Below, piece after piece: positions 20,901-26,924 of a DNA stretch of 35,882 nt. This DNA comes from Candidatus Kapaibacterium sp. (GTDB lineage: Bacteria; Bacteroidota; Ignavibacteria; Kapaibacteriales; UBA4661). The stretch is taken from assembly GCA_025363605.1 (NCBI GenBank), contig JANYDO010000026.1:1-35882 (forward strand), given 5' to 3'. Both the position numbers and the translations under genes were made by a program. Below the pieces are notes generated by a model. The model searched no databases. It worked only from the letters and a program-made list of their open reading frames with translations, and was not told the origin of the DNA. Positions within the stretch are counted from its first letter, which is position 1. Every line of letters begins with the position of its first letter.

Positions 20901-22083
20901 GAAGCCTCGTCAACATTGCCGGGGGCGTAAAAGCCAAATCAGATGTCGTCGCACCAAGCGGCATAGCGGAAAGCTCTTGATAAATAAGCTCAATCGGCAT
21001 ACCCGGATTGTCCACAGTCGTAATCGTACCACCGGAAATCATACGGCTGGCAGCCATTGTCACGGTCGTATTGAGAGGAATCGAAAGAACAGATGTGATA
21101 TTTTGAACCGACAACGTCCCTGTAAGTTGATAATTACTGCCTCCTGTCATTTGCGTTACAGCAGCAACACTTCGACGAATGGTAAGATTTCCCAATGCGG
21201 TGGCAGGAATTTCGGCCGTACCACCCGGAGCGGGAATAGTTTGTGTAACGTTATCAGGACGGTCATAAATCAAAGTCCCACGAGCTCCTGTTGATGCGTA
21301 CTGAATTGCACCTGCGGCACTACCATAGGTACCGCCAGACATACGCAAAGCACCACCATCTTCAATGCTAAAATTGGCTGCAACGGCATTACTGACGATA
21401 CCCAACGGACCGAGCAGTCCGGTGCTACCAACAGCTATACTGCCGAATATCTGTGCGCTTAAAGGTGCACCACCAACGTTTGCTGCAATCGAAAGTGTAA
21501 CATTATTCCCGACAAACAGTGTGGAGTTCGGAGCAACGATAAGAGGAGAATTCAGATTATCGCCCACAATGCCATTGAGCTGCAGTACTGAAGCCGTACC
21601 ATCGCTCAGTGTGATTGTAACTCCCGATTGAACGACAACACGACCCACCTGAGCCGTTAAACCGCCCATGCTGATTGTGACTGCGCCAGTAAGGTTATCA
21701 AAAATTGCAATGTCATTTACGCCTGGAACGCCTGCGCTACCAGGGCCACCAGAAGTCGAGCTCCAATTAGGAGCTGAATTCCATGTACCTCCACCAACGC
21801 GGAAAAAAGTTGCTGCTGTCGCAATATTTGCCGTAGCGAAAAGTACCAAGACAAATGCCATTACCTGCGCGACAGAGCTTCGTGCTGCCGTGCGTGTCGC
21901 CTTCAAGACGGTACGCAGTGTGCGATGTAGCAAGGATACATCCTGCTGCATCGTATCCAAAGCCTCAAGCGAGGGACTCGCGGCTTTGGCACTGATACTG
22001 TCTCCGGCGCGTCCGCTCAGGGGGCGCAGAGCTACGCCACGAATGGGCGAGCGCTGCTGAGCAGAAGTGTGTAGAGAGTTCAT
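11926..22083 (-). CDS. Giant T9SS-secreted surface protein with beta-solenoid-like modules and IPT/TIG domains
   Basis: A 3385-aa protein, probably a surface adhesin or matrix protein; no enzymatic motif is visible. The ATG at 22083 has GGAG 9 bp upstream; the frame is open to 22173. A basic ~70-residue leader precedes the hydrophobic core (VAQVMAFVLVLFATANIATA). Order: an opening motif VGGGTWNSAPNW...AIFD (about 93-128); Gly/Asn/Thr-rich repeats resembling a beta-solenoid (130-870); a WTV.K domain ending in RWTGTSY (about 900-970); a second opening motif WVGGNNTDWGTASNW (about 975) with a second solenoid stretch; a second WTVNK/QWTGATY domain; five ~135-aa repeats of an unnamed type (about 1855-2550); eight IPT/TIG domains (about 2554-3290, core I.S.TP....G..I.I.G.NF); and a T9SS type A tail from SVYPNPIEEM to DKLIKR. 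It contains few cysteines. The domain calls for TIG and T9SS are firm; the biological role is inference. Confidence 0.9.
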   Translation of the reverse strand: MNSLHTSAQQRSPIRGVALRPLSGRAGDSISAKAASPSLEALDTMQQDVSLLHRTLRTVLKATRTAARSSVAQVMAFVLVLFATANIATAATFFRVGGGTWNSAPNWSSTSGGPGSAGVPGVNDIAIFDNLTGAVTISMGGLTAQVGRVVVQSGVTITLSDGTASVLQLNGIVGDNLNSPLIVAPNSTLFVGNNVTLSIAANVGGAPLSAQIFGSIAVGSTGLLGPLGIVSNAVAANFSIEDGGALRMSGGTYGSAAGAIQYASTGARGTLIYDRPDNVTQTIPAPGGTAEIPATALGNLTIRRSVAAVTQMTGGSNYQLTGTLSVQNITSVLSIPLNTTVTMAASRMISGGTITTVDNPGMPIELIYQELSAMPLGATTSDLAFTPPAMLTRLRNRVATLNVSLLTDMQIFGSATSGIEAADAAAVAGVNQGGQITVGAGRTVSIRNNSVGNIGNFTTSRLIVNGTLVISTGSTISNTNTAGTGTSSGLLVGSGGRIQFWGNTAQITPGAGNTFYTDATSIADFQDAQNPGLMARPSTPQEIPPVMNGSITVNRLGPNAADLNMVLLNGPVTQNGNLNLVSGGIGMNGNRMILNGTATVTTGGYIAGSAAATGSAFVYNNAASTSIQTTNSTLTIFNHFGVTNTGNLSLSGRVEVNGTNYVAAYDLATNNANGQLLLNNTGNIIATGTMTLAFSGANVAGAGIGQGGNIPATNTAGILGNTGTQLVFNAPQIRSYVRMVPGGQVIGNMFLQPTAMPTTPIDYLVSLLTPLTINNSPALTFSNNAILQIGTGDLTLSNSNISGVPSAAGNFIDASRGGRLIVQNINVTGYTFPIGANVGAGVASRYLPVTINNTVAPENYTVSVTTAIVNLPAIPANLVTSSVNAQWTVSKGSAPYNGPITLQWNLADEPVAFNTSLTSNSALTSIRRWTGTSYANVLPTTLPVFGPPRTLQATYNGNLSSTPFIVSNALFPIYWVGGNNTDWGTASNWASSSNGTPGSAAPPGINDWAIFDRSIDAPVISTNIPTAIQRLTVMGGASPTLAQGTTLNLAQQMIAADVNTFFGESLHIATGSTLRLAGTNLNITPTVAGNFERGIVFGTFRIDPPSTFNHTVNMATASFVVASGATLQMAGGTFTKGMNTGLIYNTPVPYTALPPTIPPTLAYADALTTSVTTLPAVTNEWGSATPTLTANLIVNRTGTNTDFFISTAGTTTITVNNNVNILAGRFNLLSNQQLTVGPAPTSQTSAVTATVNGTFIGNGSTLTRLTINGQGPSNPRFTGASLLDRSLGSLVIGQTLTAGAPLPQVVLNSSRNLTVLAAAGLNVVNADLSFGLRIAQNDTLTLYRDVTAGAITSGRVLVDGRLTLAGETAAAFPALNNATATGLVIGTTGTLDLISVGLGGITTNPVVYLAPTSTLRYGGQRTVSTSPIEFPNLFGATLIVDKGFARGGVLPGIIDNLVQIDANKTITGATIQLLNGAIDLATAGVRFTMRAALNSPSPLGMFRVGMGAASNSCIEYNNPTPTTLRFDASGGVPFLGCLTVTNANVTMASGTNATFQSATAITDAGRMFLDGTASLVMNGNSLSYTGNNTVGGFINSGSGTLFGGATSNLTFTSPRQSVLRMAGGAGNQLNNMQVDAAMALVTNPLLVITSATAVNGTLSMNTTNFAPANGGGNIRLEPNVTFNVNATNATYTPIRDNNFIETALGARLIMPIPAGSWRTFPVGTTNTLSSAIFYSPVMIFNSSASSDFYSVNAASTITNQAGTYPQRVNVQWTVNKNSGASTADLMQYMWEISHEAPGFVRNNAFVGQWTGATYNNLLNSSLGGASTIGVGSTYFSAINSLPITSYSNTPFVVLNPPTAIILAADSLSSSGSGGFNPATPNGFASPAAGNLTITSGTPFTLRISSFNGLNQRSPVLAALNVQAHLFSLPGATAVFNTTGTGSVFTPIVLNVPANPISATTTNITFDWLNFGNQASTTAILRLYDPTGTLTSATLTVTILAPPLRASTIAYTQVQNSSNGTFGFNGGGLGQFNITGGVGIPINFGFFSNTNFLVATTNITSVVASIAVHPANPGSIFSTTPGGSNGAINPQTVAIGATGGFIFPIFNWTNPPVNGGITKAFITLTAPGIGSTTVTVTLSTSSTAPVPTRLGYAVNSGDLLNAATGTLGFNGGNFTVGTPITSGQQVRVNFASFVEYGAVIRPTSPTQVQLTIAPDPINPTDVFTMDGTTATTVSQVDGTGSLFPRIFYTANSPGQRAAIVTLSVVSGQTTLLSTTAQVWVTTTGSIATVTSFNPSVGPTTGHSTPAIGGAGINGGNRNIPSGRPFNIDFGFFNAADVLATGAGNPVQLSIVSVTPATETVTIDGSSSIPLIFGARQATLQNVILNWRNPTVAGPISVVVRLTPQNLPPVYGVIASTDATITLSTGASIPVALAFSQISSTGTQGINGNNPNIANNIPFSVDLGLFDANGVLANSLSNSSVTLTAQAVTPGNTFTVGGNASGVFVNQSGIRLNGVTVTWTNPSAPTTQVRLVVSTTAGAGPIAATSAIVTISAAAIFPTITGFTPPTGGPGTTILINGSNFTGVNTVLFNGAPATTFTVLGDNLISVVVPAGASTGFVTVSRPTTVTYPGGSGTSTAIFTVGTPSTISSFTPAAGGTGTVVTITGTNFGTLTNIFSVTIAGITGTVQSINAAGTEMAVLVSGTSLTQRVGPIVITGSGGVSTSTQLFTYNLAPVISSVTPNSAVVNGQDIPIIIRGSNFNINLNPAPNDIQSGVFFSLSNAPQAISPSSRISIQSVSATEIRATISGTFNNMIGQRFITVLNADGQYTNIAFQLVAGGTPTLTSISPSVTSASGVAFIATINGTNFFGSAGTTVTANGRSISILSAIANQIRVIIPADLNQTPQTLTIVVRNSDGQQVQGTIVISDPGRPVISSLTPPRAIVGTSAIIVTIAGSGFFLNADVTFNNIPIQVLANPVRTTTQIVAVIPANLLTSFGTFPLRITNPGGFSGAALFNVGYPAPTITSVLTASGAISGQNVTAASVFPFQLAITGTGFRQGLSVRFNGVQITVVSTSDTQVIVQVPAGLNNTQGVFPITLANADGFEGSSTFTIGQPNRPVITSVSPSTTNATGTPFIITVNGLNFGVTPQGQPLAGFQIRYNGTVLQILGANPTQVTAFVPAGVNSQEGTAIVQIINPDTQFAQASVNVLCSLCPIISSVTPTDLRPQYNFDVTFTINGSNFQQGATVTVGGVPLRIVNTGANQITAIAPAGFFLGDPTIRIVNPDGRSFTLPNAFRPSVREVMTVEVMTGSVYPNPIEEMVSFEANLPKAGQLRVRITDVLGNTVVLFTQAVGAGKFSQQLDVSALHSGVYFFEMTDGERRFTDKLIKR

Positions 22084-22101
22084 ATAGTATATCTCCAAAA
22101 A

Positions 22102-22109
22102 CAAAAATA
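22102..22109 (-). promoter_or_regulatory. Possible -7 box upstream of giant gene
   Basis: On the minus strand the sequence TATTTTTG fits TAnnTTTG. No TTTG lies 17-23 bp further upstream, and the resulting leader would be only about 15 nt, placing the GGAG ribosome site almost at the 5' end. Weak support. Confidence 0.25.
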
Positions 22110-22335
22110 CTTGTGAATTGAAAAAGAGGGTTTTCTGTTCGTTGCTATAAAAAATTAGGTTGGAAGTCATCACTTGAGATGCTATGAAGAATATCAGGCA
22201 TTTGGCATTATTTCAGATAAGATCGACTTTCTAAAGCATTGTACTTTAATGCTACTACCCAACTCACCTCACGTTATCTACCAGCGCGTGGCAAAGATAC
22301 GCTTTATTTCACGAATCATGCTATGCCTTTGCGTA

Positions 22336-22356
22336 TTTTCCACAAAATTTTCCACA
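22336..22356. promoter_or_regulatory. Two DnaA-box-like words, 12 bp apart
   Basis: TTTTCCACA occurs at 22336-22344 and again at 22348-22356, followed by a third partial copy TTTTCCAGA. TTTTCCACA is one mismatch from the DnaA-box consensus TTATCCACA. No origin-type gene neighbours (dnaA, dnaN, gidA) are in the window. Confidence 0.3.
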
Positions 22357-22571
22357 TTTTCCAGAATGAAACATCATAAAGAACGAGTACTACATATTGC
22401 AGAAATTGAAATTGCAAAAAATGTGCCAAGTTGTCTTTCTTAAGCAAGCCTTTTTTGCACCCTGCGAGGAGTAATTATTCATCTATGATAATATTGCTCA
22501 TACTTTTGCTAACAAATGTAGTTAGGGTGTCCGCATTGGTGGGTAAAGGGACATATCCCCGTCTATTTTTG

Positions 22572-22698
22572 ATAGGACTTTCGCAAATCGAATCTGTCAT
22601 ACCGACGTAGGTCGGTATCCATGCCGTGTACACGTTTCCGATAGATTCCGACCTGCGTCGGAATGACAGCAAATATGGAGAGTTTGCGAAAGTCCTAT
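22572..22698. repeat. Nested inverted-repeat element (MITE- or REP-like)
   Basis: The outer arms ATAGGACTTTCGCAAA (22572-22587) and TTTGCGAAAGTCCTAT (22683-22698) are perfect over 16 bp. Inside, 22596-22619 and 22644-22667 form a second, imperfect inverted pair, and each of those arms is itself a hairpin: TACCGAC-GTAG-GTCGGTA and TTCCGAC-CTGC-GTCGGAA. No transposase is encoded. The structure suggests a non-autonomous mobile repeat. Confidence 0.75.
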
Positions 22699-22744
22699 TT
22701 GAAAAATATGGAGACATTGGAAATCTAAAAATTGGATGCACTAT

Positions 22745-22793
22745 AAAAAAAACGCAAAGAGCAGAAGGAGAAACCTTCTTAACCCTTTGCGTT
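22745..22793 (-). terminator. Rho-independent terminator of the 89-aa gene
   Basis: On the minus strand the stem AACGCAAAG...CTTTGCGTT (22793-22785 with 22759-22751) encloses an inner AGAAGG/CCTTCT pair and is followed by a run of eight T. It lies 50 bp past the stop codon of the minus-strand gene ending at 22843. Confidence 0.85.
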
Positions 22794-22842
22794 CGAGCTG
22801 TGCCGCAGCATATCAGCTAATCTTTAACTCATCTTTTTTTCT

Positions 22843-23112
22843 TCACGCATCGTATGGCAATAGTTCGGGATGCGCAGCCAGAAGTGTATTGATTTCTACA
22901 AGGAAGCGTTGGATTGCTTGCAAACGCTCGGGCGCAAGCAAGGTGCTGTATCGGCGAGTCATACTGAGAGCAAGCGCACCCGTTGCCAAATCAGCACGGG
23001 AAAGGCGCTCATTACGGTGAACTTTTAGGAGAATCTCACGAATCTCGTGCTCAAGCCATTCTCCGGCGTGACCGGTCGTTTTGGCGGCAGTGGAAGCTGC
23101 GTAAGCTGTCAT
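22843..23112 (-). CDS. Small helical protein of unknown function (89 aa)
   Basis: I do not recognise this protein. It starts MTAYAASTAAKTTGHAGEWL and is predicted mainly alpha-helical, with charged helix-like stretches such as EIREILLKVHRNERLSR and LQAIQRFLVEINTLLAAHP. It has no signal peptide, membrane segment or cysteines, so it is probably cytoplasmic. That it is a real gene is supported by a strong terminator 50 bp after the stop and by a weak ribosome site (TTTGGA) before the ATG. A 15-bp palindrome 72 bp upstream could be an operator. It is monocistronic and divergent from the NlpC/P60 lipoprotein gene. No function is proposed. Confidence 0.65.
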   Translation of the reverse strand: MTAYAASTAAKTTGHAGEWLEHEIREILLKVHRNERLSRADLATGALALSMTRRYSTLLAPERLQAIQRFLVEINTLLAAHPELLPYDA

Positions 23113-23183
23113 GGTTGTATTCCAAAAAATTATGAAGAAATAAACAGTAAACCAATAGGAGAATGATGTGCTTTACGTGCTGC

Positions 23184-23198
23184 CGTCTTAATTAGACG
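23184..23198. promoter_or_regulatory. 15-bp palindrome, possible operator
   Basis: CGTCTTAATTAGACG is an almost complete palindrome (arms CGTCT/AGACG around TAATT) in the 393-bp divergent gap between the 89-aa gene and the NlpC/P60 gene. It is flanked by GCTGC and ACAGC. It could bind a dimeric regulator for either gene. Nothing else is recognisable in this gap. Confidence 0.35.
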
Positions 23199-23505
23199 AA
23201 CAGCATAACAGATATTATAGTTTGTTGGTGCAAATATCGGAAAATTTCACGTTCTGTGATAGTATCTTGAAGTAATTTTTTTTATTGACCAAAAGTCATA
23301 GTGCTTTACGAAGAATTCAAACGAACAATCAATACCTCATGCAAAAGCTGAATATACATTGCTCGTAGCCGATAAAATCTTACTTGGCATAGCGTTTGTT
23401 CAATTATCTGGTAACGATTTTACTCTTTCGTTCACCATACTATCGGTGTGTTCCATGTTGATACGACATCGTTTTATTTCTCATGCTTTGTCTCACTTTG
23501 ACGAC

Positions 23506-24144
23506 ATGAAAGCTATTCATAGTTTATTCACAGCTACCACAATATTGGAATCACTTCCATATTACTCTTCACGGAACGTGAGACATTTTTGCCTCGCCAT
23601 GGCTGTTGTTATGCTACCTGCCTGTCAAAGCGCTATTCGCTTTAGCTCTACGGCAAAGGTCAATGTCATCCCGTCCGTAGCCGCTTCATCTTCACTTTCA
23701 CCCAAAAGCCATGCCAATTCAAGCAAAACCACATCATCAAAACCCTCTGTACCATTATCCGTCGCACAAGAGCGTATCATGCTTGCCGCCGAGCGCTGGA
23801 TTGGCACTCCCTATCGCTATGGCAGCACCGCCCGCACAGGTACAGACTGCTCAGGCTTTGTGATGAGAGTGTACGAAGAAACCGGCATGAACATTCCCCG
23901 CAGCACCAAAGACCAGTTTGTGAGCGGTGTTGTGGTCGAACGCGAAGAATTGACCGTTGGCGATTTACTCTTTTTCAATACTAACGGCACGGGTGTTTCT
24001 CACGTTGGCATCTATGCCGGACAAGACACCGTTATTCACGCCTCCAGCGCACACGGCGTTGTGAAGCAGTCTTTTTCGGATACCTACCTTGCCAAAACCT
24101 TTATCGGAGCACGGCGGATGATAGAGTCCAAAGCAACGCCGTAA
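23506..24144 (+). CDS. NlpC/P60 family lipoprotein, predicted peptidoglycan endopeptidase
   Basis: Envelope cysteine peptidase predicted to cut peptide bonds in peptidoglycan stems. From the ATG at 23506 it is 212 aa, with a lipobox LPAC (Cys40), a Ser-rich linker (about 45-85) and an NlpC/P60 domain (about 90-207). The catalytic set is complete: Cys115 in GTDCSGFV, His166 in SHVGIY, His178 in IHASS. The start is uncertain. The frame is open from a TTG at 23359, while GTG at 23578 would give a compact 15-residue lipoprotein signal (MRHFCLAMAVVMLPA before Cys), which is the better signal peptide. None has a clear ribosome site. The organisation resembles Spr/NlpC-type lipoproteins. The next gene, 125 bp downstream on the same strand, is an ATP-grasp-like enzyme. 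Confidence 0.88.
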   Translation: MKAIHSLFTATTILESLPYYSSRNVRHFCLAMAVVMLPACQSAIRFSSTAKVNVIPSVAASSSLSPKSHANSSKTTSSKPSVPLSVAQERIMLAAERWIGTPYRYGSTARTGTDCSGFVMRVYEETGMNIPRSTKDQFVSGVVVEREELTVGDLLFFNTNGTGVSHVGIYAGQDTVIHASSAHGVVKQSFSDTYLAKTFIGARRMIESKATP

Positions 24145-24269
24145 TTCCTGACAGAAAGGAGTCGCAAAAAATCCTTTGTTTCTTGGCAGTGAACGCCTAA
24201 ATTGCGCTGTGTTCAGAACCATTCTCACAATTCTTCTCTCAAACCATTTTCCGCGGGAGTCAGAGGGTT

Positions 24270-25478
24270 ATGCTTGAAAAATTACAGCGCAGTTTCACCA
24301 CCGAAAACTACACCGAAGAACGCTACAAAGCGCTCTTGAAGGATATTGACCAGACGCTCGGCACAACGGTTGAGTTTCGCATCTGCGAAATGCCGCTTTT
24401 CCTTTCCGGCGGCTTTGCCCGAAAACTCGAAGATGCTGCCGTTTCGATTTTACTGGAGTGCGTTACGCCCGAATATCTCGTCTATGCAAAACCCTCTCTC
24501 GAAGAACGCTACACCGTACCCAAACAGCATCCGCACCCGCTTTTCGGCATCGTGGACTTTGCTGTTACAAAAAATGAGCATGGTGAATACGAACCGAAAC
24601 TTATTGAATTACAAGGCTTTCCTTCGCTCTACGGCTTTCAGCATTTCTACTCCGTCAAGGCAATGGAGCACTTCCACCTTGACCCGCGCCTGTACTACAC
24701 GTTGAGCGGTAAAACGCCGGATGAGTATCTGACCACACTGCGTAAAAATCTTCTAAACGGTCACAACGTTGAAAATGTTGTGCTGATGGAGCTTACGCCC
24801 GACAAACAAAAAACTCTGCCCGATTTTCGTGCCACCGAACAGCTGACGGGCGTTCGCGCCGTTGATATTTGCTCCTTGAAAAAAGATGGCAATAAGCTGC
24901 TTTACGAGCGTGACGGCAAATGGACACCGATTCACCGAATCTTCAACCGCGCTATTATTGACGAACTCGACGACGCAAAAGCGGTTATTCCGTTCGACTG
25001 GACAGACGACCTTGATGTAGAATGGGCAGGGCATCCGAACTGGTACTTTCTCATTAGCAAGTATTCGATGCCGTATTTGAAACACAAAAGCGTTCCGAAG
25101 ACGCACTTTTTGCATACCCTCGCCGAAATCCCACACGACATCGAAAACTACGTTCTCAAGCCACTTTTCGCCTTTGCCGGTAAGGGCGTGAATGTCAACC
25201 CCACTCGTGCCGATGTGGAAAATGTTCCCGCCGCAGAACGTGACAAATGGATTCTCCAAGAGCGCGTTCACTATGCGGAATCGGTCTATACCCCAGAGGG
25301 CATGAATAAAGCAGAAGTGCGTATTCTCTGCATCTGGGAGCCGGACGTGGAGAAACCTGTTCCGTATATGTCGCTTTTGCGCTCCGGGCGCGGTCCGATG
25401 CTGGGCGCTCGCTACAATCGTAGCCCCTGGACAGGCGCGTCAAGCTGTTTCTTCGGTGACGAAGCAATTTTTGGATAA
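24270..25478 (+). CDS. ATP-grasp-like protein of unknown substrate
   Basis: A 402-aa cytoplasmic protein that I place, with moderate confidence, in the ATP-grasp fold. Supporting features are LIELQGFPSLYGFQ (111-124), FNRAIIDEL (225-233), the lysine-containing strand YVLKPLFAFAGKGV (294-307), which resembles the ATP-binding lysine and glycine loop, the following KWILQERV (326-333), and EVRILCIW (349-356), which resembles a late ATP-grasp strand. The order hints at a circularly permuted type like glutathionylspermidine synthase-related proteins. Such enzymes join a carboxylate to an amine using ATP; the substrate is not evident. Neighbours are an NlpC/P60 peptidase upstream and an MFS transporter 84 bp downstream, so a role in peptide or amine metabolism is possible but only inferred. 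AGGG lies just before the ATG. Confidence 0.6.
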   Translation: MLEKLQRSFTTENYTEERYKALLKDIDQTLGTTVEFRICEMPLFLSGGFARKLEDAAVSILLECVTPEYLVYAKPSLEERYTVPKQHPHPLFGIVDFAVTKNEHGEYEPKLIELQGFPSLYGFQHFYSVKAMEHFHLDPRLYYTLSGKTPDEYLTTLRKNLLNGHNVENVVLMELTPDKQKTLPDFRATEQLTGVRAVDICSLKKDGNKLLYERDGKWTPIHRIFNRAIIDELDDAKAVIPFDWTDDLDVEWAGHPNWYFLISKYSMPYLKHKSVPKTHFLHTLAEIPHDIENYVLKPLFAFAGKGVNVNPTRADVENVPAAERDKWILQERVHYAESVYTPEGMNKAEVRILCIWEPDVEKPVPYMSLLRSGRGPMLGARYNRSPWTGASSCFFGDEAIFG

Positions 25479-25482
25479 AAAC

Positions 25483-25518
25483 TTTTCGGTAGAAGCTCAA
25501 TTTTCGGTCGAGGCTCAA
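25483..25518. repeat. 18-bp direct repeat, two units
   Basis: TTTTCGGTAGAAGCTCAA is followed directly by a copy with two changes (A to C, A to G). It lies 5 bp after the stop of the ATP-grasp-like gene, in the short gap before the MFS gene. Confidence 0.75.
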
Positions 25519-25562
25519 TTTCACGTGCGGCTTCACCACCTCTCTATCACAACCACTATTCC

Positions 25563-26876
25563 ATGTCCACACCAAACTTCCCGCCTTCGCGCACGGGCTG
25601 GTATGCTGTTGCAATCTTGCTTCTGGCGTACACCTCGTCCATGATTGACCGCGTTATCTTGGGCTATCTCGTGGGTCCTATCAAGCAAACCTTTGGCGTT
25701 ACCGATTCGCATTTAAGCCTGCTTATGGGTATCGCCTTTACGCTTTTCTATACGCTTCTCGGTATTCCAGCCGGACGGCTTGCCGACAATGCCACACGGC
25801 GAAACGTGATTGCGGGCGGTATCGCACTCTGGTCGCTGGCGACAGTCTATTGCGGCATGGCAAAATCATACGTTCAGCTCTTCGTGGGACGTGTAGCCGT
25901 AGGCGTGGGCGAGGCAACGCTTAGTCCCAGCGCGTATTCGCTCATTGCCGACCTTTTTCCGCCCGAAAAGCGTACAACTGCTATGAGCGTTTATTCAATG
26001 GGAATTTCTATCGGTAACGGTACGGCGGTCATACTCGCAGGCACGATTGCCGGATTTGCTGCTACTGCCGGAATGATGACGCTTCCCATTGTGGGCGAAA
26101 TTCATGCGTGGCAATACATTTTCTTTCTTGTCGGCTTGCCCGGATTTGTTATCAGTATGCTCTTTTTTACCGTCAAAGAACCCGCCCGCATTGGCGCAGA
26201 CAATACGCGCAGCGTCCGCGTCCGCGAAGTGTTGGGCTATCTGAAACAGCACAAAAAAGCGGCACTCTGCCATACGATTGGCTTCGGAATGTTCTCCATA
26301 TTCAATCAAGGTGTAGGCTTTTGGTTTCCCGAATTTTTCTTGCGTACTTATGGTTGGAAGCGCCCTGAAATAGGGCTTTGGCAAGGTTCGACGAGTATTA
26401 TTTTCGGTACGCTTGGTCTGTGGGCTGGCAGCCGTCTTGCGGCATATTTCCTGAAGCGCGGGCATACCGACGCAAATATGCGTGTCATGCTCACAGCGGC
26501 GGCGTGTTTGCTACCCGTGGCAGTGATTATGCCTCATATGCCCAGCGGCACGACGGCAGCAATGTGTTTTGTCTGGACGGGATTTTTTGGGTTTATGCCC
26601 TACGGAGCCGCTCCGGCAGCGATTCAACAGCTTATGCCGAATAAAATGCGTGGACAAGCCGGTGCGATATTTCTTTTTGCTATTAACGTGATGGGCGGCG
26701 GCACGGGACCATTTATTGTGTCATCGTTCACCGATTTTGTTTTTCACAATGACGCAGCCCTACGCTATTCGATGAGCATCGTCGCGGCGCTGAGTTTAAC
26801 GGGAGCAGTTGTACTGTATCGGATTGGATTGAAACATTTTCGGGCGAGTCTTGCGGCGGGTATTACAGAGTTTTGA
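25563..26876 (+). CDS. MFS transporter, Spinster-like
   Basis: A 437-aa inner-membrane major facilitator protein with about 12 hydrophobic segments. The N-terminal half has the Spinster-type pattern: YTSSMIDRVILGYLVGPIK in TM1, then LSLLMGIAFTLFYTLLGIPA, then the loop 2-3 motif GRLADNATRRNVI. GRVAVGVGEATLSPSAYSLI corresponds to the TM4-TM5 region. Relatives move lipids, sphingosine-phosphate or organic acids, and many bacterial members have no known substrate, so none is assigned. The ATG at 25563 has no Shine-Dalgarno. It is downstream of the ATP-grasp-like gene on the same strand and convergent with the serine hydrolase gene, with only 48 bp between stop codons and no clear terminator there. 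Confidence 0.88.
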   Translation: MSTPNFPPSRTGWYAVAILLLAYTSSMIDRVILGYLVGPIKQTFGVTDSHLSLLMGIAFTLFYTLLGIPAGRLADNATRRNVIAGGIALWSLATVYCGMAKSYVQLFVGRVAVGVGEATLSPSAYSLIADLFPPEKRTTAMSVYSMGISIGNGTAVILAGTIAGFAATAGMMTLPIVGEIHAWQYIFFLVGLPGFVISMLFFTVKEPARIGADNTRSVRVREVLGYLKQHKKAALCHTIGFGMFSIFNQGVGFWFPEFFLRTYGWKRPEIGLWQGSTSIIFGTLGLWAGSRLAAYFLKRGHTDANMRVMLTAAACLLPVAVIMPHMPSGTTAAMCFVWTGFFGFMPYGAAPAAIQQLMPNKMRGQAGAIFLFAINVMGGGTGPFIVSSFTDFVFHNDAALRYSMSIVAALSLTGAVVLYRIGLKHFRASLAAGITEF

Positions 26877-26924
26877 ACGGAGTTTTGAAACACCGTCTGA
26901 ACTTGGTACGCAGGAAAAGAATTG

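Larger units (their letters stand above)
22084..22842. other. Repeat-rich intergenic region, no convincing gene
   Basis: 759 bp between the giant gene and the 89-aa gene. It holds a possible promoter for the giant gene, a pair of TTTTCCACA words, a nested inverted-repeat element and the terminator of the 89-aa gene. Two short open frames (22174-22443 plus, 22475-22741 minus) have no ribosome site or family features, and the second is largely made of the inverted repeat. Confidence 0.6.

Noticed and set aside
14370-21800. CRISPR-like array from the many similar short sequences
   Set aside because: The similarity is coding (Gly/Asn/Thr-rich protein repeats), not identical, and has no constant repeat-spacer length.
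22174-22443. 89-aa open frame on the plus strand
   Set aside because: Overlaps the TTTTCCACA words, has no ribosome site or promoter, and the protein has no recognisable pattern.
22475-22741. 88-aa open frame on the minus strand
   Set aside because: Much of it is the nested inverted repeat at 22572-22698; no ribosome site and no family-like sequence.
24155-24177. Possible hairpin AAAGGA/TCCTTT after the NlpC/P60 gene
   Set aside because: Six-base stem with an A-rich loop and no proper U-run; too weak to call a terminator.
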